Positions 8,109 through 17,481 of a DNA stretch of 64,000 bases are shown one piece after another (position 1 is the first letter of the stretch; each line of letters starts with the position of its first letter). Origin of the DNA: S015-6 sp964384945. GTDB lineage: Bacteria > Desulfobacterota > DSWW01. The DNA lies in NCBI GenBank assembly GCA_964384945.1, contig CAYLMK010000014.1, forward strand, positions 1 to 64,000, given 5' to 3'. Made by a program: the position numbers and the translations under genes. Under the pieces are notes generated by a model. That model was given only the letters and a program-made list of their open reading frames with translations, was not told where the DNA came from and did no database searches.

Positions 8109-8939
8109 CTAAATGCCGCGCCTGCCGGCCTCCCGGATGATGCCCGCCTCCATCAGGTGGAACATGGACGGCGCGGCGCCGGTCGTCTGGCCCGCGTCCA
8201 CGACCAGCGTGTGGCCCGAGATGTAGCGCGCCTCGTCGCTGGCCAGATACAACAGCGCGTTCGCAATATCGACCGGCAGTCCCGCGATGCCCAGCGGCGA
8301 AAGGAACCGGATCGCCTCGTGGGCGCCTTCCAGGTTGGACGGATCCCCCGTGATGACGTCCGCCGTCATGGGTGTCGTGATGTTGCCGGGCGCGACGGCG
8401 TTGACCCGGATGCGGTGCTGGCCGAGCTCGGAGGCGACCGACTTCGTCAGCCCCACGACGGCGTGCTTGGCGGCCGTGTAAGCGTGGGAGCCGAGACCGC
8501 CCGAGATCCCGGCCGTGCTCGAGAGGGACAGGATGGACCCGGACTGCCGGGGGATCATGACCCGCGCCGCGTGCTTCATCCCGAAAAAGACCCCCCGCAG
8601 GAGGACGGCGATCGTCAGGTCCCAGGCCTCGACGGAGGTGTCTTTGATGGGCCCGATGGCCCCGACGATGCCCGCGTTGTTGATCATGCAGTCGAGCCGC
8701 CCGAATTCGCCGACGGCCAAATCCACGGCGGCCGCGACGTCCTCCTCCCGGGTGACGTCGGTCCGAATGAACCGCGCCCTTGCGCCCAACTCGGCTGCCA
8801 GAGCCTCTCCCGCCTCTGCCTGAAGATCGGCGATGACCACCGAGGCCCCCTCTTCCACAAACCGCCGGGCCGTCCCCTGCCCGATCCCGAATGCGCCGCC
8901 CGTGATGACCGCGATCTTTTCCTTCAGCCTGTCCCCCAT
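8109..8939 (-). CDS. Short-chain dehydrogenase/reductase (hydroxysteroid-dehydrogenase/BaiA-like)
   Basis: A 276-aa classical SDR: cofactor motif TGGAFGIG, Asp in IADLQ favouring NAD(H), NNAG, catalytic Ser in SLSSTAGISGG, catalytic YTAAK, and NAVAPGNITTPM. Enzymes of this class oxidise or reduce secondary alcohols and ketones; the sequence style resembles 3- or 7-hydroxysteroid dehydrogenases and levodione-type reductases, but specificity cannot be read. I chose the ATG at 8939 behind AGGGAGG rather than the upstream ATG at 8960. It lies between an OYE reductase and the tandem flavoprotein, and is separated from the latter by 75 bp on the same strand, so it is probably the second gene of that operon. 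Confidence 0.86.
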   Translation of the reverse strand: MGDRLKEKIAVITGGAFGIGQGTARRFVEEGASVVIADLQAEAGEALAAELGARARFIRTDVTREEDVAAAVDLAVGEFGRLDCMINNAGIVGAIGPIKDTSVEAWDLTIAVLLRGVFFGMKHAARVMIPRQSGSILSLSSTAGISGGLGSHAYTAAKHAVVGLTKSVASELGQHRIRVNAVAPGNITTPMTADVITGDPSNLEGAHEAIRFLSPLGIAGLPVDIANALLYLASDEARYISGHTLVVDAGQTTGAAPSMFHLMEAGIIREAGRRGI

Positions 8940-9014
8940 CGGAAATCCTCCCTGCCCCACCTAGGATTGTCGGCCGACCCCATCCCCTTCCCTCGCTCCT
9001 CCAGCACAAGACGC

Positions 9015-11927
9015 TCACACATAGTCTTCGGTCAGCGGCAGCACGTCCGGGTGCATCAGATTTGCCGGGTCAAAAGCCGCCTTGGTCTGCTTCAGGATCT
9101 CGAAGTACTTCCCCCACATCGGCAGGTGGTACTCGCCGGCCCCGAACATGTTGCGCCACAGACTCCCGCCGAACTTCAACAGGAGCCGATTCGTCTTGTG
9201 AATCATGGTGGTGGCCCGCTTGACCTCTTCCGGGTTGCCCTGATCCCACCAGTAATCGAACTCGCACGGCCCGCATCGTCCGTACGGCAGAGGCCCCTGG
9301 ACGGCCGTGTCGGTCATGGCGTGCTCGACGCTGACCGTCGGGTCGGAGGTCTTCCAGTACTTCTTGACCAGCTTCTCATACTCCAAGGAGATTGCAGGAA
9401 GTAGGTCCATCTTGACCTGAGCGGCGGTCCACTGGAAGGCCCCCTTGTAGGAACCTGCGAAGTTGTCCCGGATCCCCAGACTCATCTTGAGAGGGTCGGT
9501 CGACATCATTTCGGCTATTTCCTTCCCGAACATGCTCGGGTCCATGATGAACATCCGGTGTCTTTCCAGGATCTCCCGCAGGATCTCCTTCTTGATCGCG
9601 ATTTCCTCGGCGTCGAAGCCGGAGACCATCAGGGCCAGGGGATGTCGCGGGGCCATATTGAGTGCGTCTTTGATGCTTATCCCTTCCATCTTCGAGGCCA
9701 GGCCCAGGGCAAAACCGCCCGGATGGCCCTTGTACATGAATTCCGTGATGTTCTCCCGGGCCACCTCGTAGGTGGCATCGATGATCCTGCAGAACGCCTC
9801 GTGGCCGTCCGGTTCGAGACAGGCCCCGGTCAGCAGCTCCTCCAACTCGACCACGTTGTCGTATTCCGGATAGAGCTTGGCGGTAAGCTCGGTGCAGATT
9901 CCGAACTGACCGTCCGCATTGAAGAACATTCCGTTGATCTCCGGTCCCGGGCAATACTGTAGCGGCAGGTTGCCGACCCCGGGAACGGCCGCGGGGCCCA
10001 ACTCGAAGACCTCCCCGTTCGGCAGCAACCAGGTCATCTTCACCGTGACCTCGGTGGCATTGCCGTGCTTGGCAGCCGTACCGGGAGCGCCCCGGGCCAC
10101 GTAATTGGACAGGAGAGACACGCTGCCCAGGGTCAGGGGCAGGATCGGCTTGAGGTGAACCCCCTCCGTCGCTTTGTGTTTGACCGCCTCCCACCAGACG
10201 GACCGCATCCGCACGGCGGGGCTCACGGTCACCGTCATCGCTTCCTCATCGACGGCGCATACCCTGTCCATGCGACGAAGATCGACCAAGATTCCGCCCT
10301 TGCGCGATATGGTAAGGCCGCCGTGGTTGAAGCCGGTGGTCTGGGGCACGACCGGGATGCCGTGCCCGTAAGCGATGCGCATGATCTGCTGAATCTGCTC
10401 TTTGGACTCGGGCAAAACCACAATGTTGGGGCGTTCTCCCGAGAAGACCGTGAAGTCCCGTCCGTGGGAAATCAGGTCCACGGGATTGTCGCTCACCCAA
10501 TCCTCCCCCACGGACGCCTTGAGCTTTTCCACAACCTCCTTGAGGTTGGCCAAGGTCAATCCGATTTCCCCTTCCGGCACCTTGGGCGGCTGCCAGGCCC
10601 TGTCCTCCTCCCGCAGAATCCTTCCCGGGTTCAGGACGTTCTGCGGGTCCAAAAAGCCCTTGATGCGCTTCAGCACGGCAAGATGGTTGGGAATACTCTT
10701 GTAGATCTTTCTCCCCAAGGAGCCATGGGGGCGGTCGAAAAACGCCCCCTGATCGGCCAGCGACAGGGTCATTCTCTCCAGGGCCCCGGAACAATGCTCC
10801 TCGCAGAACCAGTCGTAGGATGCGTAGACGGCCCGTCCGCGGTCTACGGAGACCAGGATCTTTCCCACATCGGCAGGCCCGACCCCGGCCGCTTCCGCAG
10901 CCTCCCGGACCTTCTCATCCAGATCCCTTGCGCGGGAGAACCGGGCAAAAAAGGCCGTGTGGTTGTCGCTCGCCTCCATCCAGCACGCATCGAGCTGCTT
11001 CGTCATGGCCGGTACAAGTGCATCTTCGCGCGAACCGCGATACTTCTCCAGCAACGCGCCGACCCTGTCCTTATTGTGGGAAACGAGCTTTTGCCGGCCC
11101 TCGAAACCCACGACCAGGCTCCAGGCGGGAAACCCGCCCCCCGCCTCTCCGAGCAGCCTCTGCAGGCTCGCCCGGTTGACGGCGACGTATTCCACGCCCA
11201 GCTCCGTCCTGGGGACCTCCTTGAGAACCTTCAAGACTTCCCCGATCTCTTCGAATCCATAAACGAGACATGACCGGGCTTCGCAAACGGGCCAGAGCAT
11301 GATCGAGGCCCGCGTGACCACTCCGAAAATGTCGTCCGCACCCACGTGCCACTGGGAAAGATTCGGCCCCCCCTCGTTCCTTCCGTCCGCAGCCTCCTCA
11401 TGGAAGCCGTGCGTCCCTGTCTTGAGTACGTCCCCGTCCGCCAGGACGACCTTCATGTTCATCAGCGGGTAGTCCGGAAACTTGGCGACGCCCTTGCCGA
11501 CCGCCCGGGCCACGATCGTTTCGACAACCGACCGGGAGTTTGCCGCCACGGGTGCGTATGTCTTGACGCCCAGGGGCTTCAAAGCCTCCTTCAGTTGCTC
11601 CCATGTCACGCCCCGCTCGATGTGGGCAACCAGATTCCGGGTGTCGATCCGCTCGACCCGGTTCATGCGGGAAAAATCGATCAGGATGCCCTTGCGGGGG
11701 AGATCCTCGTCCAGGGCATACCGGTTGGTGCAGGTCAGAATACCGACCCCGCTCAGGCGGGCCCGTTTCACGATGGCCTGCAACTGCTCCGTGGTTTCGG
11801 GAGCGACCCGAATCCATGCGGGAGCCCCGCATCCCTCTCGCAGGAAACCGTTGCCGGCCCCCGGCCCTTCCACGACGTTTTCCGCTCCCACGACCGCCTC
11901 AAGTTCCTCGAGCAAGGGCTTGCCCAT
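9015..11927 (-). CDS. Tandem FAD-linked oxidase: two fused VAO/GlcD-type flavoprotein halves
   Basis: The 970-aa product contains two successive vanillyl-alcohol-oxidase-type (PCMH) FAD modules. The first covers about 1-440 (IRVAPETTEQLQAIVKRA, ILIDFSRMNRVERID, ending FLDPQNVLNPGRIL). The second covers about 480-970 (NIVVLPESKEQIQQIMRIA, ILVDLRRMDRVCAVDEE, ending FDPANLMHPDVLPL). Each ends in the family's C-terminal FAD-oxidase signature, so this is a fusion of two oxidoreductases and not one domain. Such enzymes dehydrogenate hydroxy acids, phenols or alcohols. An HdrD/GlcF-like Fe-S protein at 16170 could accept electrons. The start at 11927 follows GGAGGCAGGCG. The gene is divergent from the TetR gene, with a shared operator between them. 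Confidence 0.87.
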   Translation of the reverse strand: MGKPLLEELEAVVGAENVVEGPGAGNGFLREGCGAPAWIRVAPETTEQLQAIVKRARLSGVGILTCTNRYALDEDLPRKGILIDFSRMNRVERIDTRNLVAHIERGVTWEQLKEALKPLGVKTYAPVAANSRSVVETIVARAVGKGVAKFPDYPLMNMKVVLADGDVLKTGTHGFHEEAADGRNEGGPNLSQWHVGADDIFGVVTRASIMLWPVCEARSCLVYGFEEIGEVLKVLKEVPRTELGVEYVAVNRASLQRLLGEAGGGFPAWSLVVGFEGRQKLVSHNKDRVGALLEKYRGSREDALVPAMTKQLDACWMEASDNHTAFFARFSRARDLDEKVREAAEAAGVGPADVGKILVSVDRGRAVYASYDWFCEEHCSGALERMTLSLADQGAFFDRPHGSLGRKIYKSIPNHLAVLKRIKGFLDPQNVLNPGRILREEDRAWQPPKVPEGEIGLTLANLKEVVEKLKASVGEDWVSDNPVDLISHGRDFTVFSGERPNIVVLPESKEQIQQIMRIAYGHGIPVVPQTTGFNHGGLTISRKGGILVDLRRMDRVCAVDEEAMTVTVSPAVRMRSVWWEAVKHKATEGVHLKPILPLTLGSVSLLSNYVARGAPGTAAKHGNATEVTVKMTWLLPNGEVFELGPAAVPGVGNLPLQYCPGPEINGMFFNADGQFGICTELTAKLYPEYDNVVELEELLTGACLEPDGHEAFCRIIDATYEVARENITEFMYKGHPGGFALGLASKMEGISIKDALNMAPRHPLALMVSGFDAEEIAIKKEILREILERHRMFIMDPSMFGKEIAEMMSTDPLKMSLGIRDNFAGSYKGAFQWTAAQVKMDLLPAISLEYEKLVKKYWKTSDPTVSVEHAMTDTAVQGPLPYGRCGPCEFDYWWDQGNPEEVKRATTMIHKTNRLLLKFGGSLWRNMFGAGEYHLPMWGKYFEILKQTKAAFDPANLMHPDVLPLTEDYV

Positions 11928-11993
11928 CGCCTGCCTCCGTTGCACCCGCTTCCACCGGCTTTTCCAGGTTTCTTTACGTCCGTGTCTTGGAAA

Positions 11994-12066
11994 TTGACTA
12001 ATTGAAGAAATTTTTTGTTGACCACTCAACCAAAAAATAATACAATTCCGCTCGGCAGGTTGTCAA
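11994..12066 (-). promoter_or_regulatory. Promoter plus TTGA-N4-TCAA operator, copy 2 (divergent region of tetR)
   Basis: On the minus strand TTGACA (12061-12066) and TATTAT (12037-12042) with an 18-bp spacer face the tandem flavoprotein gene. The palindrome TTGACCACTCAAC (12018-12030) sits on the expected transcription start, with a second TTGAC half-site at 11995-11999, 23 bp away. It lies between the divergently transcribed flavoprotein and TetR genes, the classic position for a TetR-family autoregulatory operator. The same motif recurs at 5794, 16028 and 26642. Confidence 0.65.
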
Positions 12067-12149
12067 GGTCTCTGCCCCTTCTTCGCTCCTCCCGGATTCT
12101 TTCTCTTGGAGGAGTGCAGGCGAGGCAAAACAAGAGGAGATGTGCAGAC

Positions 12150-12809
12150 ATGGCCGGCAAGACAGAAATCAGCCAGATCCGAAAGGAAGAACTCACCCAG
12201 GCAGCCCTCAAATGCATGGCCCTGAAGGGATACGATCGCGTCACGCTGGACGACGTGACCAAGGAAGCGGGACTCTCCAAAGGCATCGCTTCCTACTATT
12301 TCAAGAACCGGGAGGAACTCCTGATTTCCGTCATCCACAAGATGTGGGAAAACGTGGTCGGCTTCACCCGGGAGATCTGGGAAATGGCCGACCAGACAGA
12401 GGATCCGGAAAAGGTCTTCACCCTGATCCGCGAGTACTATTCGAACCCCAAGACCGACCTGATCGCAATAATCAAGGAGGGAACCAGGCTCCTCTTTTCC
12501 ATTCTCGACGGGAATCCGCACGTCTTGCGCGTCATCGCGGAATTCTGGTGCCAGGTGCCCCGAAACAAGATGATCACGGAATTGAACGATTCCATGCAAT
12601 CGTTTCTGATGCGCACGATGGCCATCATCGTCCAGGAAGGAACGAAACGCGGAATCTTCAAGAAGAGAAACCCCGAGGTTGCCGCCTACACGCTCATGTC
12701 CACCGTGGTCGGCTTCGCCTTCAACCATATCATCAACAAGGGAAGCCTTGAGAGCAGGAAACTGGAAAAGGAACTCACCGACCTGATCTTGGGGTATCTC
12801 CGCGCGTAA
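12150..12809 (+). CDS. TetR/AcrR-family transcriptional regulator
   Basis: A 219-aa protein with an N-terminal TetR helix-turn-helix (RKEELTQAALKCMALKGYD, then VTLDDVTKEAGLSKGIASYYF and KNREELL) and a helical C-terminal ligand domain carrying long hydrophobic helices (MSTVVGFAFNHIINKG). The ATG at 12150 follows GAGGAGA; the frame is open upstream through the operator but lacks a plausible start. It is divergent from the tandem flavoprotein and upstream of a PaaK-like CoA ligase, so an acyl-CoA or acid ligand is plausible. It is the leading candidate to bind the four TTGA-N4-TCAA operators. Direct binding is not shown by the sequence. Confidence 0.9.
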   Translation: MAGKTEISQIRKEELTQAALKCMALKGYDRVTLDDVTKEAGLSKGIASYYFKNREELLISVIHKMWENVVGFTREIWEMADQTEDPEKVFTLIREYYSNPKTDLIAIIKEGTRLLFSILDGNPHVLRVIAEFWCQVPRNKMITELNDSMQSFLMRTMAIIVQEGTKRGIFKKRNPEVAAYTLMSTVVGFAFNHIINKGSLESRKLEKELTDLILGYLRA

Positions 12810-12867
12810 GCGGACGAATTCGACCAACGCGAACCGCCTGTCGGGAAGCAGGCCGCGGGAGGATGCA

Positions 12868-14226
12868 ATGGATCTCGGTCAGCCCTACTGGAACATGGAA
12901 ATCGAGCCGAAGTTGAACACGCCGGAAATGAGGCAGATTCAGAATGATCTTCTGGTCCGCAATATCCGGACCATGTATGACGCCATTCCCCTGACCAAGA
13001 AGCGGATGGATGATGCGGGGGTCAAGCCTTCCGATATCAGGTCCCTGGAGGACCTGCAGAAGATCCCCATTTACGGGCAGCCCGAGATGCGGGAACTTCT
13101 CGCGGAAGTGGGCTTCGACATGAAGGAAATCTTGCGCATGCTCATGGGGAACTCGGTCAACGATATCTATGTCATGGCCGCCACCTCGGGCACCACGGGC
13201 ATCCCGACCCCCTACCCTCTCGTCCGGGCGGGGTTGCCCAGGATGCGGGAGATCAACAACCGGATGATGTGGCGCTGCGGGGTCCGGCCGGGGGACAAAT
13301 TCGTTCTGGCCTTCGGCCTGAGCATGTTCCTGGCCGGCACGCCGACCTTGCTGGCCATGGAGGACTTTCCCGGAATTACGATCATCCCCGTGGGAGCCGA
13401 GGCCGGGACCACCCGTATCATCAACTTCACACGCCTCTTCGGCGGCAACATCCTGATGTGCACGCCCTCCCTGGCCCTGCACATGATCGAAAAGGCGCCC
13501 GACATCATGGGGGAGGGTGTGAAGGCCCTGGGATTCAAGATCTTGATTTGCGGAGCCGAGCCGGGCGCGGGCATTCCCGAGGTTCGAAAACGGCTCGAGA
13601 CCGAATACGGCGCCAAACTCTATGACATGGGTGCCGGCATCGGCGTCTCCTGCGACCACCCGGAATACCAGGGCATGCACTGGATCGGGGACGACATGGT
13701 CTACTACGAGCTGGTCGATCCCGATACCCGGGAGAGCGTCCCCGTCGAGGACGGAAACACCGGGCTCGGGGTCTTCACCACACTGGACGGCGAGGGCGGC
13801 GGCATGCTCGGGTTACGCATGACCATGGGCGACGTGCACCAGGTCTTCACATCTCCCTGCCCATGCGGCAAATCCGGCTTCCGGTACAAGATCGTGGGAA
13901 GGACGGACGACATGCTCAAGGTCAAAGGGGTGATGGTGTACCCAGCCCAGATCAAGGACGTGGTCGAGTCCTTTGCCCCCAGGACGACGGGCGCTTTTCG
14001 TATTCTCTTGGATGAACCGCCCCCGCGGGTCGTCCCCCCCCTGAAGCTCAAGATCGAGTACGGGGAGGGAATCACGCAGGAGGGCCTTGAACGGCTGCAG
14101 AAGGAGGTCGAGGAAAAGATGCATCAGGCCGTCAAGATCCGGCCTCGGATCGAGTGGATCGGACCGATGACGCTCGAGCGGTCCGACAAGAAAACCCAGT
14201 ACATCGAAAAGCTTTACGAGAAATAA
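12868..14226 (+). CDS. PaaK-like AMP-forming CoA ligase
   Basis: A 452-aa member of the phenylacetate-CoA ligase branch of ANL enzymes. It has the phosphate loop ATSGTTGIPTPYP (about 107-119), YDMGAGIG in place of the usual aromatic/acid motif, the Cys pair SPCPCGKSGFRYKIVGR, TDDMLKVKGVMVYP and the C-terminal catalytic lysine region DKKTQYIEKLY. It would activate a carboxylic acid to its CoA thioester with ATP in the cytoplasm. GGGAGG precedes the ATG. It follows tetR by 58 bp and precedes a CrtI-like oxidoreductase by 87 bp, suggesting one operon. The acid is unknown; ring-bearing acids are typical for this branch. Confidence 0.88.
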   Translation: MDLGQPYWNMEIEPKLNTPEMRQIQNDLLVRNIRTMYDAIPLTKKRMDDAGVKPSDIRSLEDLQKIPIYGQPEMRELLAEVGFDMKEILRMLMGNSVNDIYVMAATSGTTGIPTPYPLVRAGLPRMREINNRMMWRCGVRPGDKFVLAFGLSMFLAGTPTLLAMEDFPGITIIPVGAEAGTTRIINFTRLFGGNILMCTPSLALHMIEKAPDIMGEGVKALGFKILICGAEPGAGIPEVRKRLETEYGAKLYDMGAGIGVSCDHPEYQGMHWIGDDMVYYELVDPDTRESVPVEDGNTGLGVFTTLDGEGGGMLGLRMTMGDVHQVFTSPCPCGKSGFRYKIVGRTDDMLKVKGVMVYPAQIKDVVESFAPRTTGAFRILLDEPPPRVVPPLKLKIEYGEGITQEGLERLQKEVEEKMHQAVKIRPRIEWIGPMTLERSDKKTQYIEKLYEK

Positions 14227-14313
14227 GGCACCGGCGCATATGTCGGAAGAGGATGGACCCCGGGCTGTCGACGTGACGAATCCGGGTTTCTTCGTGAAAA
14301 AGGATGTCTCGCA

Positions 14314-15903
14314 ATGAGCCAATACGACGTGATTGTGGTGGGCGCAGGCACGGCAGGGCTTTTCTGCGCGAATTTCCTCGCCCGGTACGGCAAGAAGACC
14401 CTGCTCCTCGAGCACAATCACCAGCCCGGCGGCCTCACCGGCGGGTTCCGGCGAAGGAAGTTCTACTTTGACGCGGGCGACCAGTCGTTTGAGTCCGGCG
14501 GAATCATGATTCCCCTGCTGAAGAACCTGGGACTCTATCGCCCCGAGGACTGGGAGTTTGCAGACTACACCCTCGCTTACGAGCGAGGCTCGGTCGTCAT
14601 GAAGGACCAGAAGAAGGCCCTGACCGAACTCCTCGACCTCTTTCCGGAACTGCGCCAGGAACTGTCACAACTCTATTCCGAGATGATTCGCTATGCAACT
14701 GTGCTGGGTTCCATTTCAAACGACAGGACCTCGCCGATCGACAAGAGCGGATTTGCACGGCTGCGCTCGATCATCGATCTCGGCCGGACCTTTGTCTCGA
14801 ACCGGGCGATGATGAAGGAAATGATGTCGACGAGCATACCGGATTTCTACGAGCGCTTTCTTCCCCCATCGGACTTCCGGGACCGCATGACCCGCGTGGG
14901 TTACCGAAACATGCCGGTAGGCATGGGAGCCGGGTTCTGGTTCACCTGGTTCGAGGATTACTGGTATTACAAGCGCGGGCAACAGGCCTTGATGGACGAA
15001 CTGGCGGCGAGCTTCGTTCGACGGGGCGGCGTGATGCACTGCAATCAGACTGTGGACCGGATTCTGATCGAAAAGAACAGGGCGACGGGGGTGAAGACGA
15101 AGGATGGGAATGCCTATGACGGAAAGTCGGTGGTCTTCGCGGGCACGCTGCAGCGTCTCTACACCGAACTGATCCAGGCGGATCTGTTGGATCCCGGCCT
15201 GGTGAGCCGGATCAAGACGGCGCCCTTGTCCGAGCCGCTCGTGGCCCTCTACCTGGGTGTTGACATGTCGGACAAAGAGCTCTCCCGTTATTTGAAGACA
15301 CATCACACGCTCTTCTTCCCGGACGGCCCCGCCCCGGATTACGACGACTGGGAAAACGAGCGGATGCACGAGACCGCCTTTACGGAGATCAACTGGACCT
15401 CCATGCGGTGCAAGGAGCTTGCCCCCCCCAACAAGAACTCCCTGGTGCTGCAAACCTTCACCTCCTACAACTGGATGGACAAGTGGGGGGCCGGGGGCGA
15501 CGATTTCAAGCGACCCGGAAAGTACAAAGACCTGAAAAACATGGTGGCCGCACAGATGCTGGAAACGGCTTGTCGCTATATCCCGGACCTCAAGGACCGC
15601 ATCGTGTATCAAACCCTGGGTTCGCCTCTGTCCACGATTCGTTTCACCCTGAACCCCGAAGGGGCTTCGTGCGGGTGGAGCCTCGCCCTGGGTCAATCCT
15701 ACCTGCAGGGCAAGTGGCTTTCCCTCACCACGCCCATCGATCGCCTCTACTCGATCGGCCACACCACATTCTGGCCCGGCGGGGTTCCGATGGCCGCCCT
15801 TTCCGGCGTCATCGTGGCGCAGATGATCAAACACGAGGAAAATGTCGACCTCTTGAAAGGAGCCTTCCGTCTGCTCCGGAGCCGATCGCCCCGGTCGAAA
15901 TGA
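14314..15903 (+). CDS. CrtI/CrtISO-like FAD oxidoreductase
   Basis: A 529-aa phytoene-desaturase-superfamily flavoprotein. N-terminal dinucleotide motif VVGAGTAGLFCANFLARYG (residues 6-24), LEHNHQPGGLTGGF, a conserved DQSFESGG segment, and the C-terminal FAD motif LYSIGHTTFWPGGVPMAAL. Superfamily members desaturate, saturate or isomerise C=C bonds of isoprenoids (CrtI, CrtISO, retinol saturase). It is a paralogue of 53330-54886, sharing the DQS-E-GG segment and the overall layout (PEDWEFADY against PDDWMRARF). AAGGATG is the likely ribosome site. It is the third gene after tetR and the CoA ligase. Whether it oxidises or reduces its substrate cannot be told. Confidence 0.86.
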   Translation: MSQYDVIVVGAGTAGLFCANFLARYGKKTLLLEHNHQPGGLTGGFRRRKFYFDAGDQSFESGGIMIPLLKNLGLYRPEDWEFADYTLAYERGSVVMKDQKKALTELLDLFPELRQELSQLYSEMIRYATVLGSISNDRTSPIDKSGFARLRSIIDLGRTFVSNRAMMKEMMSTSIPDFYERFLPPSDFRDRMTRVGYRNMPVGMGAGFWFTWFEDYWYYKRGQQALMDELAASFVRRGGVMHCNQTVDRILIEKNRATGVKTKDGNAYDGKSVVFAGTLQRLYTELIQADLLDPGLVSRIKTAPLSEPLVALYLGVDMSDKELSRYLKTHHTLFFPDGPAPDYDDWENERMHETAFTEINWTSMRCKELAPPNKNSLVLQTFTSYNWMDKWGAGGDDFKRPGKYKDLKNMVAAQMLETACRYIPDLKDRIVYQTLGSPLSTIRFTLNPEGASCGWSLALGQSYLQGKWLSLTTPIDRLYSIGHTTFWPGGVPMAALSGVIVAQMIKHEENVDLLKGAFRLLRSRSPRSK

Positions 15904-16027
15904 CGGAGCCCGTTCCTCCGGGAGTGCCTTCTCACAATTCCGAGCAGAGAGAGTTATCCGATCCATTGTCGAAGCTGTTCAAAGACGCAATTCTCGGCAG
16001 GACACGAGCGCGGCGAGAGCGTTTCTC

Positions 16028-16064
16028 GTTGACTGGTCAATAAAAATAATGGATAATGGGTCAA
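16028..16064 (+). promoter_or_regulatory. Promoter with embedded TTGA-N4-TCAA operator, copy 3
   Basis: TTGACT (16029-16034), a 17-bp spacer and GATAAT (16052-16057) form a promoter for the Fe-S gene at 16170. The palindrome GTTGACTGGTCAA (16028-16040) covers the -35 and a second GGTCAA (16059-16064) lies exactly 24 bp after the first, immediately past the -10. A bound repressor would block polymerase. The same half-site spacing is found at 5794 and 26642. Confidence 0.65.
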
Positions 16065-16169
16065 TGAAAGAGCGGCCGCTTTGGGGTGCAGCCCCTCCGA
16101 GGTAATGAGACAAGACGACCGGGAAAAACGATCCCTCGACGGGGAGAATCGGAAGAAGGAGGCAGCAGG

Positions 16170-17408
16170 ATGGCCAAGAATGCAAAGGTGGCGCAGGACA
16201 TAAAGCCTCTGATGGAATACCGAAACATGGCCTGGAAGTGCTGGAAGTGCGGGTTCTGCCGCATGAGCAATCCGGACGAACAAAAGACGAACAAGTACTC
16301 GAATAACTGCCCCCGTGGGACGCGGTATCGTTTCGAATCCTTTTACGGGACCGGGACACAGGAGATCGTTCGAGCCCTCACGTGTGATCCTCCGGAGTTG
16401 GACATCCACGATCCGGCGGTGGCCAAGAGGATCCAGCAGATCGTGTACACCTGCCCGCAGTGCGGGGCCTGTCAGGAGAATTGCAACCCGACCAAGCATC
16501 TCGAACCGGCCAACGCCTCGATCGCCCTGAGGCGATGGCTCGTCGATCAGGGGCTGGGCCCTCTGACCGAACACCAGCCGCTGATCAAGAGCATCATGAA
16601 CTACGACAACCCCTGGATGCAGCCCCGGGCCGCCCGGGCCAAGTGGGCCAAGAAGAGGAAGGTCAAGGACGCGTCCAAGGAGCAAGTGGAGGTACTCTAC
16701 TACCCCGGGTGCACCGCCTCGTACGATCCTTACATCCAGCCGGTCGCCGGCTGGGTGACCGAGGTTCTGGAAGCCGCCCGCGTGGACTTCGGGATCCTGG
16801 GCAAGAACGAGATCTGCTGCGGGTCGACCGTGATGCGCGTGGGCGACATGGACGGATTCCGCAAGATCCGGTCCAGGAATCTGGAGAGCCTGAACGCCAC
16901 CTCGGCCAAGACGATCGTCACCGCGTGCGCCGGCTGTTTCAGCACCCTGACGCACGAGTACAAGAAAGACCTGAACATGCCGGTCAAGCACATCGTGGAG
17001 TTCGTCGACGAACTGATCCAGGAGGGCAAGCTCACGTTCACGAAGAGGCTCGACCTGGAGGTGACCTATCACGACCCTTGCCATGTGGGCCGCTACTGCG
17101 GCGTCTACGATGCCCCCAGGAACATCCTGAAGGCGCTGCCGGGGGTCACGCTCACCGAGATGCAGCGGATTCGGTCCTGGAGCTGGTGCTGCGGGGCCGG
17201 GGGAGGGTGCCGGACGGCCTTCCCCGAGGACATTGCGGGATTCGCCGCAGAGGCCCGACTGGAGGAGGCCTTCGAAACAGGGGCGAAGACACTGGTGACC
17301 TGCTGCCCCTTCTGCGAGCAGAACCTCGGCGAGAACGCCAAGCGGACCTTTGACCGTTTCGGGATGGAAGTGCGGGACATCATGGAACTCGTTCACAGAG
17401 CCCTGTAG
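16170..17408 (+). CDS. HdrD/GlcF-like Fe-S oxidoreductase (two CCG domains)
   Basis: A 412-aa protein with an N-terminal ferredoxin-like part (CWKCGFC with a later NNCP, then CPQCGACQENCNP) and two CCG cysteine-rich domains: PGCTASY, EICCGSTVMR, CAGCF; and DPCHVGRYCG, WCCGAGGG, CCPFCEQN. This is the architecture of heterodisulfide reductase D, glycolate oxidase GlcF and LutA-type electron-transfer subunits. CCG domains bind special 4Fe-4S clusters and pass electrons between flavoproteins and thiol or quinone acceptors. The ATG at 16170 follows AAGGAGG; an upstream extension to 16086 has no similarity. It has its own promoter and operator at 16028 and is followed by the DUF35 gene. The tandem VAO flavoprotein at 9015, under the same operator, is a possible partner. 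Confidence 0.88.
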   Translation: MAKNAKVAQDIKPLMEYRNMAWKCWKCGFCRMSNPDEQKTNKYSNNCPRGTRYRFESFYGTGTQEIVRALTCDPPELDIHDPAVAKRIQQIVYTCPQCGACQENCNPTKHLEPANASIALRRWLVDQGLGPLTEHQPLIKSIMNYDNPWMQPRAARAKWAKKRKVKDASKEQVEVLYYPGCTASYDPYIQPVAGWVTEVLEAARVDFGILGKNEICCGSTVMRVGDMDGFRKIRSRNLESLNATSAKTIVTACAGCFSTLTHEYKKDLNMPVKHIVEFVDELIQEGKLTFTKRLDLEVTYHDPCHVGRYCGVYDAPRNILKALPGVTLTEMQRIRSWSWCCGAGGGCRTAFPEDIAGFAAEARLEEAFETGAKTLVTCCPFCEQNLGENAKRTFDRFGMEVRDIMELVHRAL

Positions 17409-17481
17409 GCATCCTTCCGGAGCCGTTTCCCTGCGCGCCACGGAATACGGTTCTTCATCACCATGCAGAGGAGATCAAACC

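Noticed and set aside
12150..12809. Assigning the TetR at 12150 to a named regulator
   Set aside because: The helix-turn-helix is clear, but the ligand domain does not identify a named family member; only the operator location supports its role.
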